A stretch of DNA of 64,000 nt, taken from contig JAPKHK010000007.1 of NCBI GenBank assembly GCA_026646885.1, positions 1-64,000 on the forward strand. Reading direction: 5' to 3'. Below, one piece after another: positions 23,620-33,320 of the stretch. Made by a program: the position numbers and the translations under genes. The stretch is from Casimicrobiaceae bacterium (GTDB lineage: Bacteria; Pseudomonadota; Gammaproteobacteria; Burkholderiales; Casimicrobiaceae). The stretch's first letter is position 1, and every line of letters begins with the position of its first letter. Under the pieces are notes generated by a model. It was not told the DNA's origin and searched no databases. It worked only from the letters and a program-made list of their open reading frames with translations.

Positions 23620-25587
23620 CTAGCGAGCGATCTGCGCCACCGCCTGTGGCGCGAAACTCACCCGCCGCAGTTCCTCGATGCGTCCGTTGTCGAGCCGCCC
23701 TTCGACCAACTCGTAACCCATCAGCGCCACGATGCGCTGGCCCAGGAACAAGGGGCGCGAATTGCCGTACCAATCGACGCAAGAGGCGCGGCACTGGTCA
23801 TTGGCGCCCACACCCGGCTGCGCGTCGAGTGTGCCCAGCTCGCTCCATTTCAGCGCTTTGTTCTTGAGGAACAGCACCGCCGCCGAAGCCTCGCGCAGTT
23901 GCTTGTAACCCGCCCGCCCGCCGCCGGCGATGGGCAAGCCGATCAGGCCTTCAGCGTCGCCAGTGGGTTTGTAGAAAAAGCCGTGGCTGCGGGTTTCGCC
24001 TTGCGCGGCATCCTTGCGGGTGTAAACGCTGGCAATGCCCACTTCACCGGACAGGGCGACGCTGGTGAACAAGAGGTCGTTTCCTTGCGTACCCACCGCC
24101 ACGGCGTTCCCGCCCATGGCTTCGATCCGATCGACTCCGTGATCGAGTGGCAGAGCCAGCACCGCGTCGTGGGGCACATCCCAGCGGGTGAGGTAGAGGT
24201 TGCGCTTCACACCTTGGGGCCGCCCCCAGGAACTGCCCGCGCCATAAAGCACGTGCTTTCCGATGAAGCGGTTTTGCAGCGTATATCCCGCAGGATGCGG
24301 CAGCCGCCGATACGCTTCGCGCGGTGCCACTTCACGGCCATCGCCAAAGCGACTGAGCGGCAGGCGCAGCAGGGCAGTCTCGCCCTCCGCCACTTCTCCC
24401 TCCCACATCGCGTCGCCCCTGCCTTGGCTGCGCAAGAGCACGTTGAGGTGTCCGTCGCCGCTTTCCAAGAAAGAAAACTGGTCGATAGGCGCGCCGCGAG
24501 TTTTGATGCCGCTGGGCGCCGCGCCATCGAGCGGTATGCGAAAGACCGATGAGACCGCGGCACCGCCTTTGGGATCGGGGTTGCGTTGGGTAGTCCACAC
24601 GTACACCGACTCAGCGGAGACATAGAACACTCGCCCGGCTGGCCCCAGCACCGCGGTCGCCTCGCAACGCATCTCGGCTTGGGAGAGATCGCAAATATTC
24701 ACGGTGTGCAGAGTGAGCCCCTGCTCGGTTTCGATCGGTTCGTCGGTGCGATAGATGCGCGTGGCCGGCGCAATGCGCTTGAATTCCGCCGGGGTGGCGC
24801 CGCGATGCCAGCGGCGCACCGCCGGGAAAGCGGCATCGAGGTCGCTACGGTACCAATTGAGGTGAAGCGGCGTGTAGAAGATGAGCTTGTGGCCGATCAG
24901 GCGGCTGGCGTAATTGCGCGAGGAGTAATAGTCGTTGGAGCGCAAGTGATAGGTGGCGCGATAGGCCAAACGCCCCTCGCCATCGATCTCGAACAAGCCG
25001 ATTTCCGTTCCGCCGCGGGCATAGCTATAGCCGATGACGATGATGCTGTTGCCCGCGATCAACATTTCGTCGTACCAAGCGCCCCGCGGCTCGGCGTCGG
25101 GAGCGAAGGCATCGAGCTGCGCCACCGGTCGCAATCCCCGCTCGGTGTCGACGGTGAAAAGGCGACCGCGCCGCAGAATCACCAAGTGTTTGCCGTGGAC
25201 CTTGACGATGCCGCCCTCATCGACCCCGGCGGTCTGAACGTTGGTCACCGAATCCGCCGCGGCCCCCGGTGCCGCCTCGGCCACCTTGGCCGCCGCGGCA
25301 GGAGCCGGCGCGGAAGGCAAGGCCATCGGCGCCTGGGCCATCATCCCGGCGCCCAGCGTCGCCGTTTCGGCCGAGTATGCCTTGGAGCGCGCCTTCTGCT
25401 CGGCCTGGCGCTTGCGAGCCTGGTCTTGCAAGCACTTGAGCAAGTCCTGGAGTTCGGCTTCATCGGCAAAAGGGCGCAGCGTGCCGCGCTTCACGGCGTC
25501 TTGCGGGGTCTGGCAGGGGCGGTTTTCCGCGGCCCAAGCACCGTTGATCAAAAGGCCGCAAAACAGGGGCAGGAGCAATCGTTTCAT
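23620..25587 (-). CDS. Secreted Beta_propel domain protein
   Basis: A 655-residue exported protein. A signal peptide (MKRLLLPLFCGLLINGAWA) precedes a Cys-containing segment, an Ala/Pro-rich linker at about 80-112 and the hallmark TNVQTAGVDEGGIVKVHGKHL of the Beta_propel family (secreted proteins with a WD40-like C-terminal propeller). Repeated blade-like strands follow to the end. Function is not established; such proteins are thought to be periplasmic or surface-bound. It is a single gene with 165 bp to its upstream neighbour, and I see no operon partner. Confidence 0.85.
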   Translation of the reverse strand: MKRLLLPLFCGLLINGAWAAENRPCQTPQDAVKRGTLRPFADEAELQDLLKCLQDQARKRQAEQKARSKAYSAETATLGAGMMAQAPMALPSAPAPAAAAKVAEAAPGAAADSVTNVQTAGVDEGGIVKVHGKHLVILRRGRLFTVDTERGLRPVAQLDAFAPDAEPRGAWYDEMLIAGNSIIVIGYSYARGGTEIGLFEIDGEGRLAYRATYHLRSNDYYSSRNYASRLIGHKLIFYTPLHLNWYRSDLDAAFPAVRRWHRGATPAEFKRIAPATRIYRTDEPIETEQGLTLHTVNICDLSQAEMRCEATAVLGPAGRVFYVSAESVYVWTTQRNPDPKGGAAVSSVFRIPLDGAAPSGIKTRGAPIDQFSFLESGDGHLNVLLRSQGRGDAMWEGEVAEGETALLRLPLSRFGDGREVAPREAYRRLPHPAGYTLQNRFIGKHVLYGAGSSWGRPQGVKRNLYLTRWDVPHDAVLALPLDHGVDRIEAMGGNAVAVGTQGNDLLFTSVALSGEVGIASVYTRKDAAQGETRSHGFFYKPTGDAEGLIGLPIAGGGRAGYKQLREASAAVLFLKNKALKWSELGTLDAQPGVGANDQCRASCVDWYGNSRPLFLGQRIVALMGYELVEGRLDNGRIEELRRVSFAPQAVAQIAR

Positions 25588-25906
25588 GGTTCACCTCGTT
25601 CGTTTCGACTATGTTAAGCCCGATCGCGTCCATGGCGCGATAAGCGGCGATGGCGCGGGCTGGTGAGGCTATAAACGCGCGAATTGGAAAAACGGGGTTA
25701 GCAGTGCGCCAAATTCAGCGCGCATCGCGGTCTGGGCCGCTGCCAAGGGACAGAGCGCTTCGACAAGCGCGGCATGCCGCCGTTATGCGCGCGCAAATGA
25801 TCAGTAAAGCAGAAAATCGCCCGCCTTCCGGCGCTCCTGCACAACGTTGCTCCGAGATGGGGCCCGTTACTGCGCCGGAAGGCGCGCAATGCGGCCGTGG
25901 CGTCGA
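25588..25906. other. Intergenic region with a perfect inverted repeat
   Basis: No gene is seen in these 319 bp. The region contains CGCCTTCCGGCGC (25822-25834) and its exact complement GCGCCGGAAGGCG (25872-25884), 13-bp arms separated by 37 bp. The core is shared with the REP-like element at 15453. It lies just past the end of the first beta-helix gene and could act as a REP or a 3'-end stabiliser. Confidence 0.6.
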
Positions 25907-26905
25907 CTACATAGTGGCCAGGCCGGTGATCGTGCCAGCCGTTGCAGTGAAGTTGTCGCTCAGGGTGTTGTCGCCCGTCGATTGAAAAACGGCAGAGGAG
26001 CCTTGGTAGAGTCCGGTGCCGTTGTCCGTCACCGTGTTGCCCGAGGTCACCAGCTTCGCGCCGCTGCCGATGGCGCGCAGCCCCGAACCCGTATTGCCGC
26101 TCCAAAGACTGTTGCTCGCTCTCACCAGAACGGTGCCACTGACTGCATTGGCATAGGCGCCTATACTATTTCTGCTCCCTACGGAATCTTTGATATTGAG
26201 TTCGACACGCCCAGTGCTGTAGACATCCGCTTGGAAGCCCGTATTGCCGTTACCCGACGCCTCCGAACGGTTCACCTCGATCCGAGTGTTCATGGCCGCA
26301 CCGGACGCGCTCGCAACCAGGCCGTAAGATCCGTTGTCAAGCAGGCGGCTGCCGGACACCAACACCGTCGGACCATTCAGAAAGAAGGCTCCGGTCGCGT
26401 TCCCTTGCAGCAAAGAGTCGAGGAGATGCACCCGTGCCACTGCCCAAACGTAGAGTCCGTGACCCGAACTGAAATTAATAATGGCGCAGTTTTGCACGAC
26501 CAAGCTGTCGCCGGCGGTCACGTTGATGCCATCGCCGCTGCCGCCCAAGCGATTGATGCTCAGGCCGCGTAACACCACATCCACTCCCGCTGTAGCGATA
26601 GTGACGCCATTGCCCGAGAAAACGCTGATGCCGGCGTAAATCCCTTCCGGCGCGATGATGCTCACCGACTTGTCGATGGTCACCGGCCCATAACCGCCGG
26701 AGGCCAGGACGATGATTTCACCGCCCGAATCGGTGACCGTGAGGGCCGCGGTGAAGCCGCGGCACGGTGCTGTGCTGGAGCAGTTGCTGGCGGTGTTGGC
26801 GTCACTTCCAGCGGTGGAAACGAAAGTGCGCTGTGCGCCCAAGGCCGAAAAAGCAGCAGTCAAAGAGAGCAGCAGGGCAAGAACAAACGAAAGCGAACGC
26901 AACAT
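25907..26905 (-). CDS. Secreted right-handed beta-helix protein, copy A
   Basis: A 332-residue exported protein. A signal peptide (MLRSLSFVLALLLSLTAAFSALGA) is followed by QRTFVSTAGSDANTASNCSSTAPCRGF and then repeated short strands with regularly placed Asn/Gly/Ser (for example SEASGNGNTGF, SGNTGSGLRAIG), which is the pectate-lyase-like parallel beta-helix pattern. The two cysteines near residue 45 may form a disulfide. No catalytic residues are recognised. The ATG at 26905 follows GAGGAGG. It is a tandem paralogue of the gene at 27196 and shares a nearly identical N-terminal half. Confidence 0.8.
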   Translation of the reverse strand: MLRSLSFVLALLLSLTAAFSALGAQRTFVSTAGSDANTASNCSSTAPCRGFTAALTVTDSGGEIIVLASGGYGPVTIDKSVSIIAPEGIYAGISVFSGNGVTIATAGVDVVLRGLSINRLGGSGDGINVTAGDSLVVQNCAIINFSSGHGLYVWAVARVHLLDSLLQGNATGAFFLNGPTVLVSGSRLLDNGSYGLVASASGAAMNTRIEVNRSEASGNGNTGFQADVYSTGRVELNIKDSVGSRNSIGAYANAVSGTVLVRASNSLWSGNTGSGLRAIGSGAKLVTSGNTVTDNGTGLYQGSSAVFQSTGDNTLSDNFTATAGTITGLATM

Positions 26906-27010
26906 GACGGCCTCCTCATCGTGCGGGGTGGTGAACGATTTGAGGCCCTGCGGCGCACCCCGCGCCGCGAGGCCAGGGTGCGCGAAGGATAGCAGAAATG
27001 ATGCAGCGCG
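26906..27010. repeat. Upstream direct repeat, copy A
   Basis: About 100 bp upstream of beta-helix copy A is nearly identical to 28198-28300 upstream of copy B. It includes the ribosome site and a GAGGCC...GGCC-rich leader (shared blocks such as GATTTGAGGCCCT and GGCGCACCCCGCGCCG). The duplication therefore covered promoter or leader as well as gene. Confidence 0.75.
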
Positions 27011-27111
27011 CCGAAAGAGCATCCACGTCGATGGAAGCATCAATTCACGGGCAAGCCCGCCTACACGGGAGTGCTCGCAGGTTCTTGGGAACGGCCTTGC
27101 CTGCGCTGAAT

Positions 27112-27188
27112 TTGTGGGAGCGGCTTTGGCCGCGCCCCCCCCGTCAAAGGTCATGGCCGAACGCGGCTTGCGCCGCGCCGGCCATCGG
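27112..27188. repeat. REP-like palindromes between beta-helix genes
   Basis: TGTGGGAGCGGCTTTGGCCG is a textbook-looking REP motif (GGGAGCGGCTTTxGCCGCG). It is followed by a second palindrome, ATGGCCG...CGGCCAT, around ACGCGGCTTGCGCCGCG. It lies downstream of gene copy B and upstream of copy A. Confidence 0.7.
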
Positions 27189-27195
27189 GTGTCCG

Positions 27196-28197
27196 TTACA
27201 TTTTGGCGAGGCTGGTGATCGTGCCCGAGGCGTTGGTGGTGTTGTCGCTCACGGTGTTATCCCCGGTCGATTGAAGTATGGCAGCGGCGTCTTGCAGAAG
27301 GCCGATGCCGTTGTGAATCACTTTGTTACCCGTAATTACCAGTTTGGCACCGCTGCCGTTCGCGGACAACCCCTCGTCTATGTTGCCGCTGATGAAATTG
27401 TTGCTTGCACTCGCGAGGGCGGTGCCACCACCCGCGAAAGCGTAAATGCCAAAGGCGTTTCTGCTCGCCACTGAATCCTTGACGTTGAGCTCGGTCCGAG
27501 CGCTGTTGTAAGCAGCGGAATAGAATCCCACATTGGCGTTTCCAGAGGCTTCGGAGCGGCTGACCTCGACGCGGGTCACGACCCCGGCTCCGTCCGCGTA
27601 GATCGAAATGCCATCATAGAGATTGTCGAGAAAGCGACTGCCGGAGACCAGCACCGTCGGCCCGTTTTCGAACACTGCCCCGTAACTGTTCCCTTGCACA
27701 AGTGAATCAAGGATGCGCATGCGGATAGCGGCCGTCACATAGAGTCCGTGCCCTCCAACAATCACAAAATTGGAAATGGTGCAGTTCTGCATCACGAGGC
27801 TGTCGCCCGCCGTCATATAAATACCCTTGCCGCCGCCCAAGCCATTGATCGTGAGGCCCTTGAGAACCACGCTCACGCCCGCGGTGGCGATAGTGACGCC
27901 ATTGCCCGAGAAAACGCTGATGCCGGCGTAAATGCCCTCCGGCGCGACGATACTCACCGACTTGTCGATGGTCACCGGCCCGTAACCACCGGAGCTCAAG
28001 ACGATGATTTCACCGCCCGAATCGGTGACCGTGAGGGCGGCCGTGAAGCCGCGGCACGGTGCTGTGCTGGAGCAATTGCTGGCGGTGTTGGCATCGCTAC
28101 CGCTGGTGGATACGAAAGTGCGCTGCGCGCCGTGGGCACTAGAAGCAGCAATCAGCGAGAGCAGCAAAGCACGAACAGCTTGGGAAAAACGCAACAT
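27196..28197 (-). CDS. Secreted right-handed beta-helix protein, copy B
   Basis: A 333-residue paralogue of the protein encoded at 25907. It has signal peptide MLRFSQAVRALLLSLIAASSAHGA, the same QRTFVSTSGSDANTASNCSST start and a beta-helix body with diverged middle turns. The first 120 residues are almost identical between the copies, while the rest differs at many positions, so the helix surface has diverged. Both end in a similar TGDNT(L/V)SDN...GTIT motif. Function is unknown; a carbohydrate- or surface-binding role is plausible for the fold. Confidence 0.8.
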   Translation of the reverse strand: MLRFSQAVRALLLSLIAASSAHGAQRTFVSTSGSDANTASNCSSTAPCRGFTAALTVTDSGGEIIVLSSGGYGPVTIDKSVSIVAPEGIYAGISVFSGNGVTIATAGVSVVLKGLTINGLGGGKGIYMTAGDSLVMQNCTISNFVIVGGHGLYVTAAIRMRILDSLVQGNSYGAVFENGPTVLVSGSRFLDNLYDGISIYADGAGVVTRVEVSRSEASGNANVGFYSAAYNSARTELNVKDSVASRNAFGIYAFAGGGTALASASNNFISGNIDEGLSANGSGAKLVITGNKVIHNGIGLLQDAAAILQSTGDNTVSDNTTNASGTITSLAKM

Positions 28198-28300
28198 GAC
28201 GGCCTCCTCATCGTGTGGGGTGATGAATGATTTGAGGCCCTACGGCGCACCCCGCGCCGTGAGGCCAGGGCGTGCGCAGGATAGCAGAAGTGACGCAGCG
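28198..28300. repeat. Upstream direct repeat, copy B
   Basis: This is the partner of 26906-27010, with the same leader and ribosome-site sequence and only scattered substitutions. See copy A for the shared blocks. Confidence 0.75.
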
Positions 28301-28423
28301 CGCAGGAAAAGCGCCCGCGCCGATGCAAGCCCGGATCGTCCGGCAGCCTCTCTCCCACACGGACCTCGCCGCGGACAGGCAAGAGCAGTCTTGACCGCGA
28401 ACGTGCCGTCCGCGCCTAGCGCC

Positions 28424-29401
28424 TCACGGTCTCCATGCTCCGCGCCGCATGGCCAAGCCCTGCGCACCAGCCGAGAGGGCAGTGTGCAAGTCGGCCGAGC
28501 AAACGCCGCCCAAGGCATACACCGGCATGGGCTGATTGGCGGCGAGTTCAGCAAAACGCGCCCAACCCAAGGGCTCAGCTTCCGGATGCGTGGGGGTGAC
28601 CGCCACCGGGCCCAGTACCGCAAAATCAACGCCAAGCTTGGCGGCATGCGCAAGCTCGGCGGCGTTGTGGCAGGAAACGCCCACCAAGAGGTCGGCCGGT
28701 CGCTCGCGCGCGGCCAGCAAAACGCGCGCCGGCCAATGCACACCGGCGAGGTCGAGGTTGCGTGCCTCTTGCGCGCTGCCGTTGAGCAGCACTTTGGCGC
28801 CATGCTTCGCCGCCCGTTCATGCAGGGCCTTGGCGAGACGGGCGCGTGCTGCGGCGGGCATTCCGGGCTCGCGCAACTGGAGGAGTTTGAGTCCGCCTTC
28901 CAGGGCCATGTCGGCACGCGCGATTTGTGCGTCGATGCCCAGTTCGCTTGCCATGGTGATGCCGTATACAGCCGGTAGCGCCAGCGCCGCCAGCACGGGC
29001 GCATTGGCGGGCAGCATGGGCGCTACGGTGAGATGGTCGAGCGTCTGCCAGCAAAACGCTTGGCCCTCGTGCGGATGCAATTCGCCATCCCAGGCGAACA
29101 CACGAAAGAAATGCAGCTCGACAAAGGCATGTTCATAGGTAAAGCGGCGCACGATCCAGGGATAAGCTTCGCGCACCACGATGCCCAGTTCTTCACGCAG
29201 CTCGCGATCCAGCGCGTGTCGCGGCGCCTCGCCGGCTTCGAGCTTGCCACCAGGGAATTCCCAATAGCCCGCATAGACCTTACCCGCCGGGCGTTGTGCC
29301 AGAAGAAAGCTGCCGTCGGCACGCAACAGCACGGCGGCGGCGACCCGAGTGACCGGGCGCGGGTCGCTGTCGGCAATTTCGGCCCGCCCAGTCCCTGTCA
29401 T
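28424..29401 (-). CDS. Nudix (MutT-like) hydrolase fused to a thiamine-phosphate-synthase-like domain
   Basis: A 325-residue two-domain protein. Residues about 15-140 form a Nudix domain with the box G-GKLEAGEAPRHALDRELREELGI, as in MutT, which removes 8-oxo-dGTP. Residues about 150-320 resemble ThiE/TenI (YGITMASELG, LLQLREPGM, GVHW, GVSCHNAAEL, FAVLGPV, YALGGV). This fusion is common in betaproteobacteria; whether the ThiE-like part is active is unclear. The ATG at 29401 overlaps the upstream ATPase stop (TGATG). It is last gene of the argJ-DUF815-Nudix operon. Confidence 0.9.
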   Translation of the reverse strand: MTGTGRAEIADSDPRPVTRVAAAVLLRADGSFLLAQRPAGKVYAGYWEFPGGKLEAGEAPRHALDRELREELGIVVREAYPWIVRRFTYEHAFVELHFFRVFAWDGELHPHEGQAFCWQTLDHLTVAPMLPANAPVLAALALPAVYGITMASELGIDAQIARADMALEGGLKLLQLREPGMPAAARARLAKALHERAAKHGAKVLLNGSAQEARNLDLAGVHWPARVLLAARERPADLLVGVSCHNAAELAHAAKLGVDFAVLGPVAVTPTHPEAEPLGWARFAELAANQPMPVYALGGVCSADLHTALSAGAQGLAMRRGAWRP

Positions 29402-30276
29402 CACCGCAGCTTTCTCTTGAGCGCAAGCTGCCCCGCGCGGTCACGCGCGAATTGCCAAGCGACGCGCCCGCTCCTGGAGCCGCGCGACAGCGCCCAGAGC
29501 AGCGCGTCGCGGTCGAGCGCGGCGGTGGGCCGAACCCGAAACTCGGTGAGCCAGTGGCGCACCGCGGCGAGGTATTCGTCTTGGCTGAAGGGATAGAAAG
29601 AAACCCACAAACCGAAGCGCTCCGAGAGCGAAATTTTTTCTTCGGTGCCTTCCGCTGGATGCACTTCGCCATCGACATGCTTGGCGGCTTCGTTTTCACT
29701 GAAGAACTCGGGCATGAGATGCCGCCGGTTCGAAGTGGCGTAGATCAGCACATTCTCGGCGCTGCCGCTGATCGAACCATCCAGCACGACCTTGAGCGCT
29801 TTGTAGCCGGGCTCGTTGGCGTCGAAAGACAAGTCGTCGCAAAAAATGATGAAGCGTTCGGAGCGTTTGGCCAGCAACTCGACGATGTCCGGCAAATCGA
29901 GCAAATCGCCTTTGTCGACTTCCACCAAACGCAGCCCCCGCGCCGCGTGTTCATGCAGCACTGCCTTCACCAGCGAAGACTTGCCGGTGCCGCGTGAGCC
30001 AGTGAGTAGCACGTTGTTGGCCGGCAACCCCGCCACGAACTGCCGGGTGTTGCGTTCGATCTGGGCCTTTTGATCGTCGATGTTCTGCAAATCGGCCAGG
30101 CGAATGTGGTGCGGATGCGCCACGGTCTGCAGACTGCCGACCAAGCCCCGCTTGCGCCAGCGAAAAGCGATGGCGCGTTTCCAATCCGGTTCGCCGGGCG
30201 GCGCGGGCAGCAGCGCTTCGACCCGATCGAGCAGTTTCTCGGCGCGGTGAATGACCTTGGCGAGATCGCTCAACAT
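29401..30276 (-). CDS. DUF815 AAA-type ATPase
   Basis: A 291-residue P-loop ATPase of the DUF815 family. Walker A is GSRGTGKSSLVKA (residues about 93-105) and Walker B-like FIIFCDDLSF follows; YATSNRRHLMPEFFSEN resembles a sensor-1 region. Proteins of this family are conserved in proteobacteria next to argJ and mutT, but their substrate is unknown. The ATG at 30276 is chosen over a much longer Arg-rich frame. The gene lies 5 bp after argJ. Confidence 0.88.
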   Translation of the reverse strand: MLSDLAKVIHRAEKLLDRVEALLPAPPGEPDWKRAIAFRWRKRGLVGSLQTVAHPHHIRLADLQNIDDQKAQIERNTRQFVAGLPANNVLLTGSRGTGKSSLVKAVLHEHAARGLRLVEVDKGDLLDLPDIVELLAKRSERFIIFCDDLSFDANEPGYKALKVVLDGSISGSAENVLIYATSNRRHLMPEFFSENEAAKHVDGEVHPAEGTEEKISLSERFGLWVSFYPFSQDEYLAAVRHWLTEFRVRPTAALDRDALLWALSRGSRSGRVAWQFARDRAGQLALKRKLR

Positions 30277-30281
30277 CGCGG

Positions 30282-31511
30282 TCAACTGCGATAGTCCGCG
30301 TTGATGCTGACGTAGTCGTGCGAGAAATCGCAAGTCCACACTGTGGCGCTCGCTGTCCCGCGGGCGAGATCGACGCGCACGGTGATTTCCGGCTGACGCA
30401 TGACCCGCGCGCCGTCTTCTTCGCGGTAGCTCACCGCGCGCCCGCCCCGCTCCACCACGAGCACGTCGTCGAGCCAGAAGGAAACGCGCGCGGGGTCGAG
30501 ATCCGCCGCAGCACCGTTGCCGATGGCGCAGACGATGCGCCCGAGATTGGGGTCGGAAGCGAAGAAGGCCGTCTTCACCAGCGGCGAATGCGCAATCTGG
30601 CGCGCGATGCGATCGCATTCCTTGGCGTCGCGACCGCCGCCCACCGTGATGGTGATGAACTTGGTGGCGCCTTCACCATCGCGCACGATGGCTTGCGCCA
30701 GCGTTTGCGCCACCTCGGTGAGCGCCTGCAAGAGGGCCGGATAACGCCCATCGTCGGCGCCGGCGATGGGCGCCATGCGCGCCTGGCCGGTGGCCACGAT
30801 GACGAAGCTGTCATTGGTGGAAGTGTCGCCATCCACCGTGATGCGGTTGAAGGACACATCGGCCACGGCGCGCGTCAACGCGGGCAGGAGCGCGGCGGCG
30901 ATGGGCGCGTCGGTGGCGATGAATCCCAGCATGGTCGCCATGTTGGGCTGAATCATGCCCGCTCCCTTGGCAATGCCGGTGACGGTGAGCGCCGCGCCGT
31001 CGACTTCGAAGCGCCGCGAGGCGGCCTTGGGCACGGTGTCGGTGGTCATGATGCTTTGCGCCGCCAGCGCCCATTGGTTCGGCGCCAGCGCGGCGAGGCA
31101 GGTTGGCAAGCCAGCGAGCACGCGGTCTATGGGCAGCGGCTCCATGATCACACCGGTGGAAAAAGGCAGCACTTCCTGCGGCGCGCAACCGACGTGGCGC
31201 GCAAGTTCCGCGCATGTCTGGCGCGCGTGCGCCAGGCCCGATTCGCCCGTGCCGGCGTTGGCGTTGCCGGTGTTCACCACCAGCGCGCGCAAAGCCCCGC
31301 CGGCGGCCAGGTGCTCGCGGCAAAGCAACACCGGCGCGGCGCAGAAACGGTTCTGGGTGAATACGCCGGCGGCCAAGCTACCGGGCGCGAAACGCATCAC
31401 CAGGAGGTCAAAGCGCCCGGCCTTGCGGATACCGGCCTGGGCTGGCCCCAGCTCCACACCGGGCACGGCGAACAAGGTGGCGGGATCGGGCGCAGCATAA
31501 TTGACGGGCAT
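30282..31511 (-). CDS. argJ: Bifunctional ornithine acetyltransferase / N-acetylglutamate synthase ArgJ
   Basis: A 409-residue enzyme of arginine biosynthesis. It transfers acetyl from N-acetylornithine to glutamate and may also use acetyl-CoA. The self-cleavage site with nucleophilic Thr is in [45 protein letters not shown] and the C-terminal [17 protein letters not shown] are also characteristic. The ATG at 31511 gives the usual length. It leads the leftward argJ-DUF815-Nudix unit. Its normal upstream neighbour, secA, is displaced by about 6 kb. Confidence 0.97.
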   Translation of the reverse strand: MPVNYAAPDPATLFAVPGVELGPAQAGIRKAGRFDLLVMRFAPGSLAAGVFTQNRFCAAPVLLCREHLAAGGALRALVVNTGNANAGTGESGLAHARQTCAELARHVGCAPQEVLPFSTGVIMEPLPIDRVLAGLPTCLAALAPNQWALAAQSIMTTDTVPKAASRRFEVDGAALTVTGIAKGAGMIQPNMATMLGFIATDAPIAAALLPALTRAVADVSFNRITVDGDTSTNDSFVIVATGQARMAPIAGADDGRYPALLQALTEVAQTLAQAIVRDGEGATKFITITVGGGRDAKECDRIARQIAHSPLVKTAFFASDPNLGRIVCAIGNGAAADLDPARVSFWLDDVLVVERGGRAVSYREEDGARVMRQPEITVRVDLARGTASATVWTCDFSHDYVSINADYRS

Positions 31512-31750
31512 AGGGAAACCTGGCGAGGGAAAAAGGAAAGCAGGGCGGATTTTGACACCCCGCGCTAGCTGGCGTAAAGGCGAATAGACGCCAACCCCGC
31601 CCCACGATGCAGGACAGCGGAATCCGCGCCTTGCAGCGCGCGGCTCAAAGCAAAACGCCAAAATAAGCGGTGTTTCGCGCGCTTCTTGACGCCCAGCCAG
31701 CGCCCCGCCTCGCCTAAGATCAAGCTCGGCAAATTGTGAAAGCTTCACGC

Positions 31751-32452
31751 ATGGCGCAAATCATCGCCATCCTTGGCAACAAAGGCGGCACCGGCAAAAC
31801 CACCAATGCGCATCTCCTGTGCTATGGCCTGGGGCTTCTGGGCACGCATTCGGTGTGCCTCCTGACCGACACCCACCGCGAGCCGCTCGATAAGCACGGC
31901 CGCAACTATCTGCCCATGGATGCGCGCACGCCGGCGCAGTTGGCCGCCTTGGTGAAAAAGCTCGGTGTGGTCGATGGCTGGCTGGGCGTGATCGACGGCG
32001 GCGCCAATCACCCCGAGCGCGACCTCGCTCTGGCGCAACATGCCGACTTGGTGATCTTGCCTTTCAGAGAATCTCACGAAGACATCCGCACCGTGATCGC
32101 CGACTTGGAGCGCCTGCCCAAAGCCGTGGCCCTGCCTTCGCAATGGCCCACCAACGCCTGGCAACGCGAGGCGGCCAACCGCAGTGTGGCCCAATCGATG
32201 GGGAAATACCGCGCCCGCATGCTGGAACCCTTGAACGCTATCAGCGCGAGCAAACTTCTGCTGCAACACCAATTTCCCGACACCATTCCCACCCCCCTGC
32301 GCAACGCCGCGCGGCGCTTCGCCGCGCAAGTGCTGGACCGCCTGCGCGTGCAATACGAACATTTCGAACTCGAACCCGAAGACGGCAGCATTACCGCCGC
32401 CCCCAGCACGCCGCCCGAGCCGCCGCCGAACTTGGCGCTTGCTGCGAGCTAG
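31751..32452 (+). CDS. ParA/MinD-type P-loop ATPase, orphan
   Basis: A 233-residue cytoplasmic ATPase with the deviant Walker A motif [10 protein letters not shown] at residues about 9-18, followed by a short switch region [16 protein letters not shown] and [11 protein letters not shown]. It resembles ParA-family proteins, but no parB-like gene or centromere-like repeat is seen nearby, and the C-terminus is Pro-rich. The ATG at 31751 is preferred over one five codons upstream. It diverges from argJ and begins the rightward insert between argJ and secA. Confidence 0.75.
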   Translation: MAQIIAILGNKGGTGKTTNAHLLCYGLGLLGTHSVCLLTDTHREPLDKHGRNYLPMDARTPAQLAALVKKLGVVDGWLGVIDGGANHPERDLALAQHADLVILPFRESHEDIRTVIADLERLPKAVALPSQWPTNAWQREAANRSVAQSMGKYRARMLEPLNAISASKLLLQHQFPDTIPTPLRNAARRFAAQVLDRLRVQYEHFELEPEDGSITAAPSTPPEPPPNLALAAS

Positions 32453-32788
32453 TGACACTGCCGCTTCAGCGCCGCGGCGCGGGGACCTCGGAAAAAGCGA
32501 GTTGCGGACCGGCCTTCTCGCAGCGCAAACAGCAGAGCAAACAGGGTCGGCAAGCAGGGGCGGGAGTTGTATATTGTCATAGGGTCAAGGCGTCAAGGCG
32601 AAGCGCCGCTGTTCTCTTGGCCAACCGGTATGCCGCTCGCCCTAATCAAAACGCCGCATTAGCCGCGGGGTAGCGAGATCCCGTTGGCGGCGGTGTGAAC
32701 GAGGTCTGCAATCGCTCGCGACAGCGATGTAGGAATCCGCATGCCGCCGGTCTAGAATGCGCCATCATCCACACCCGAGAGAATTGCC
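32453..32788. other. Intergenic region, nothing recognised
   Basis: 336 bp between the ParA-like gene and the DUF2147 gene. No credible frame is present. GTCAAGGC occurs twice in a row near 32584, and a -10-like TAGAAT lies near 32753, about 30 bp upstream of the next ATG, but its -35 is weak. Confidence 0.4.
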
Positions 32789-33235
32789 ATGACCCTGTTC
32801 GTTCGAGGCGCGTTTGCCTTGTTTTCCGCTGGGCTGTCGCTGGCCGCGTGCGCCGAAGTGCTTTCGCCCGTCGGCGTCTGGACCACCATCGATGACGAGA
32901 CCAAGAAGCCGAAATCTTTGGTGCGCATCAGCGAGAAAGACGGCATCTACACGGGTACCGTCGAAAAGATTTTCGACCCGGCCAAGCAGGACTCGAAATG
33001 CGACGAATGCGCGGCGGACGATCCGCGCCGGGGCAAGCCGGTAATCGGCATGACCATTCTAAGCGGACTGAAACACACCAGCGATAGCGTCTATGCCGGC
33101 GGCACCGTGCTCGACCCCGCCAATGGCAAGATCTACAACGCCAAGGTGACCGTCATCGACAGCGCCAAGAAGCTCGAAATGCGCGGCTCCTTTCTCTTCT
33201 TCGGCCGCACGCAAACCTGGCTGCGGGCGGATTGA
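32789..33235 (+). CDS. DUF2147 family secreted protein
   Basis: A 148-residue exported protein. A signal peptide (MTLFVRGAFALFSAGLSLAACA) is followed by PVGVWTTIDDETKKPKSLVRI, the paired cysteines of SKCDECAADD, and GGTVLDPANGKIYNAKVTV...GSFLFFGRTQTWLR. All are typical of DUF2147, a small periplasmic family with no known activity. The two cysteines, four residues apart, may form a disulfide. Confidence 0.88.
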   Translation: MTLFVRGAFALFSAGLSLAACAEVLSPVGVWTTIDDETKKPKSLVRISEKDGIYTGTVEKIFDPAKQDSKCDECAADDPRRGKPVIGMTILSGLKHTSDSVYAGGTVLDPANGKIYNAKVTVIDSAKKLEMRGSFLFFGRTQTWLRAD

Positions 33236-33320
33236 CCGAAGCCGCCTTTGGCGTCCCCCACCGCGCCTTGCCACGCCCCAGAGTTCGCAGGACAATGGCA
33301 GCCAAGGAGGTTCGCTTCCC

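Noticed and set aside
24586-25617. Long plus-strand ORF opposite the Beta_propel gene
   Set aside because: It is the antisense shadow of a gene with signal peptide and family motif; its own product is composition-driven.
31751-32452. ParA-like gene as a plasmid or phage partition system
   Set aside because: No parB-like gene, no parS-like repeats and no replication gene are nearby; the surroundings are housekeeping genes.
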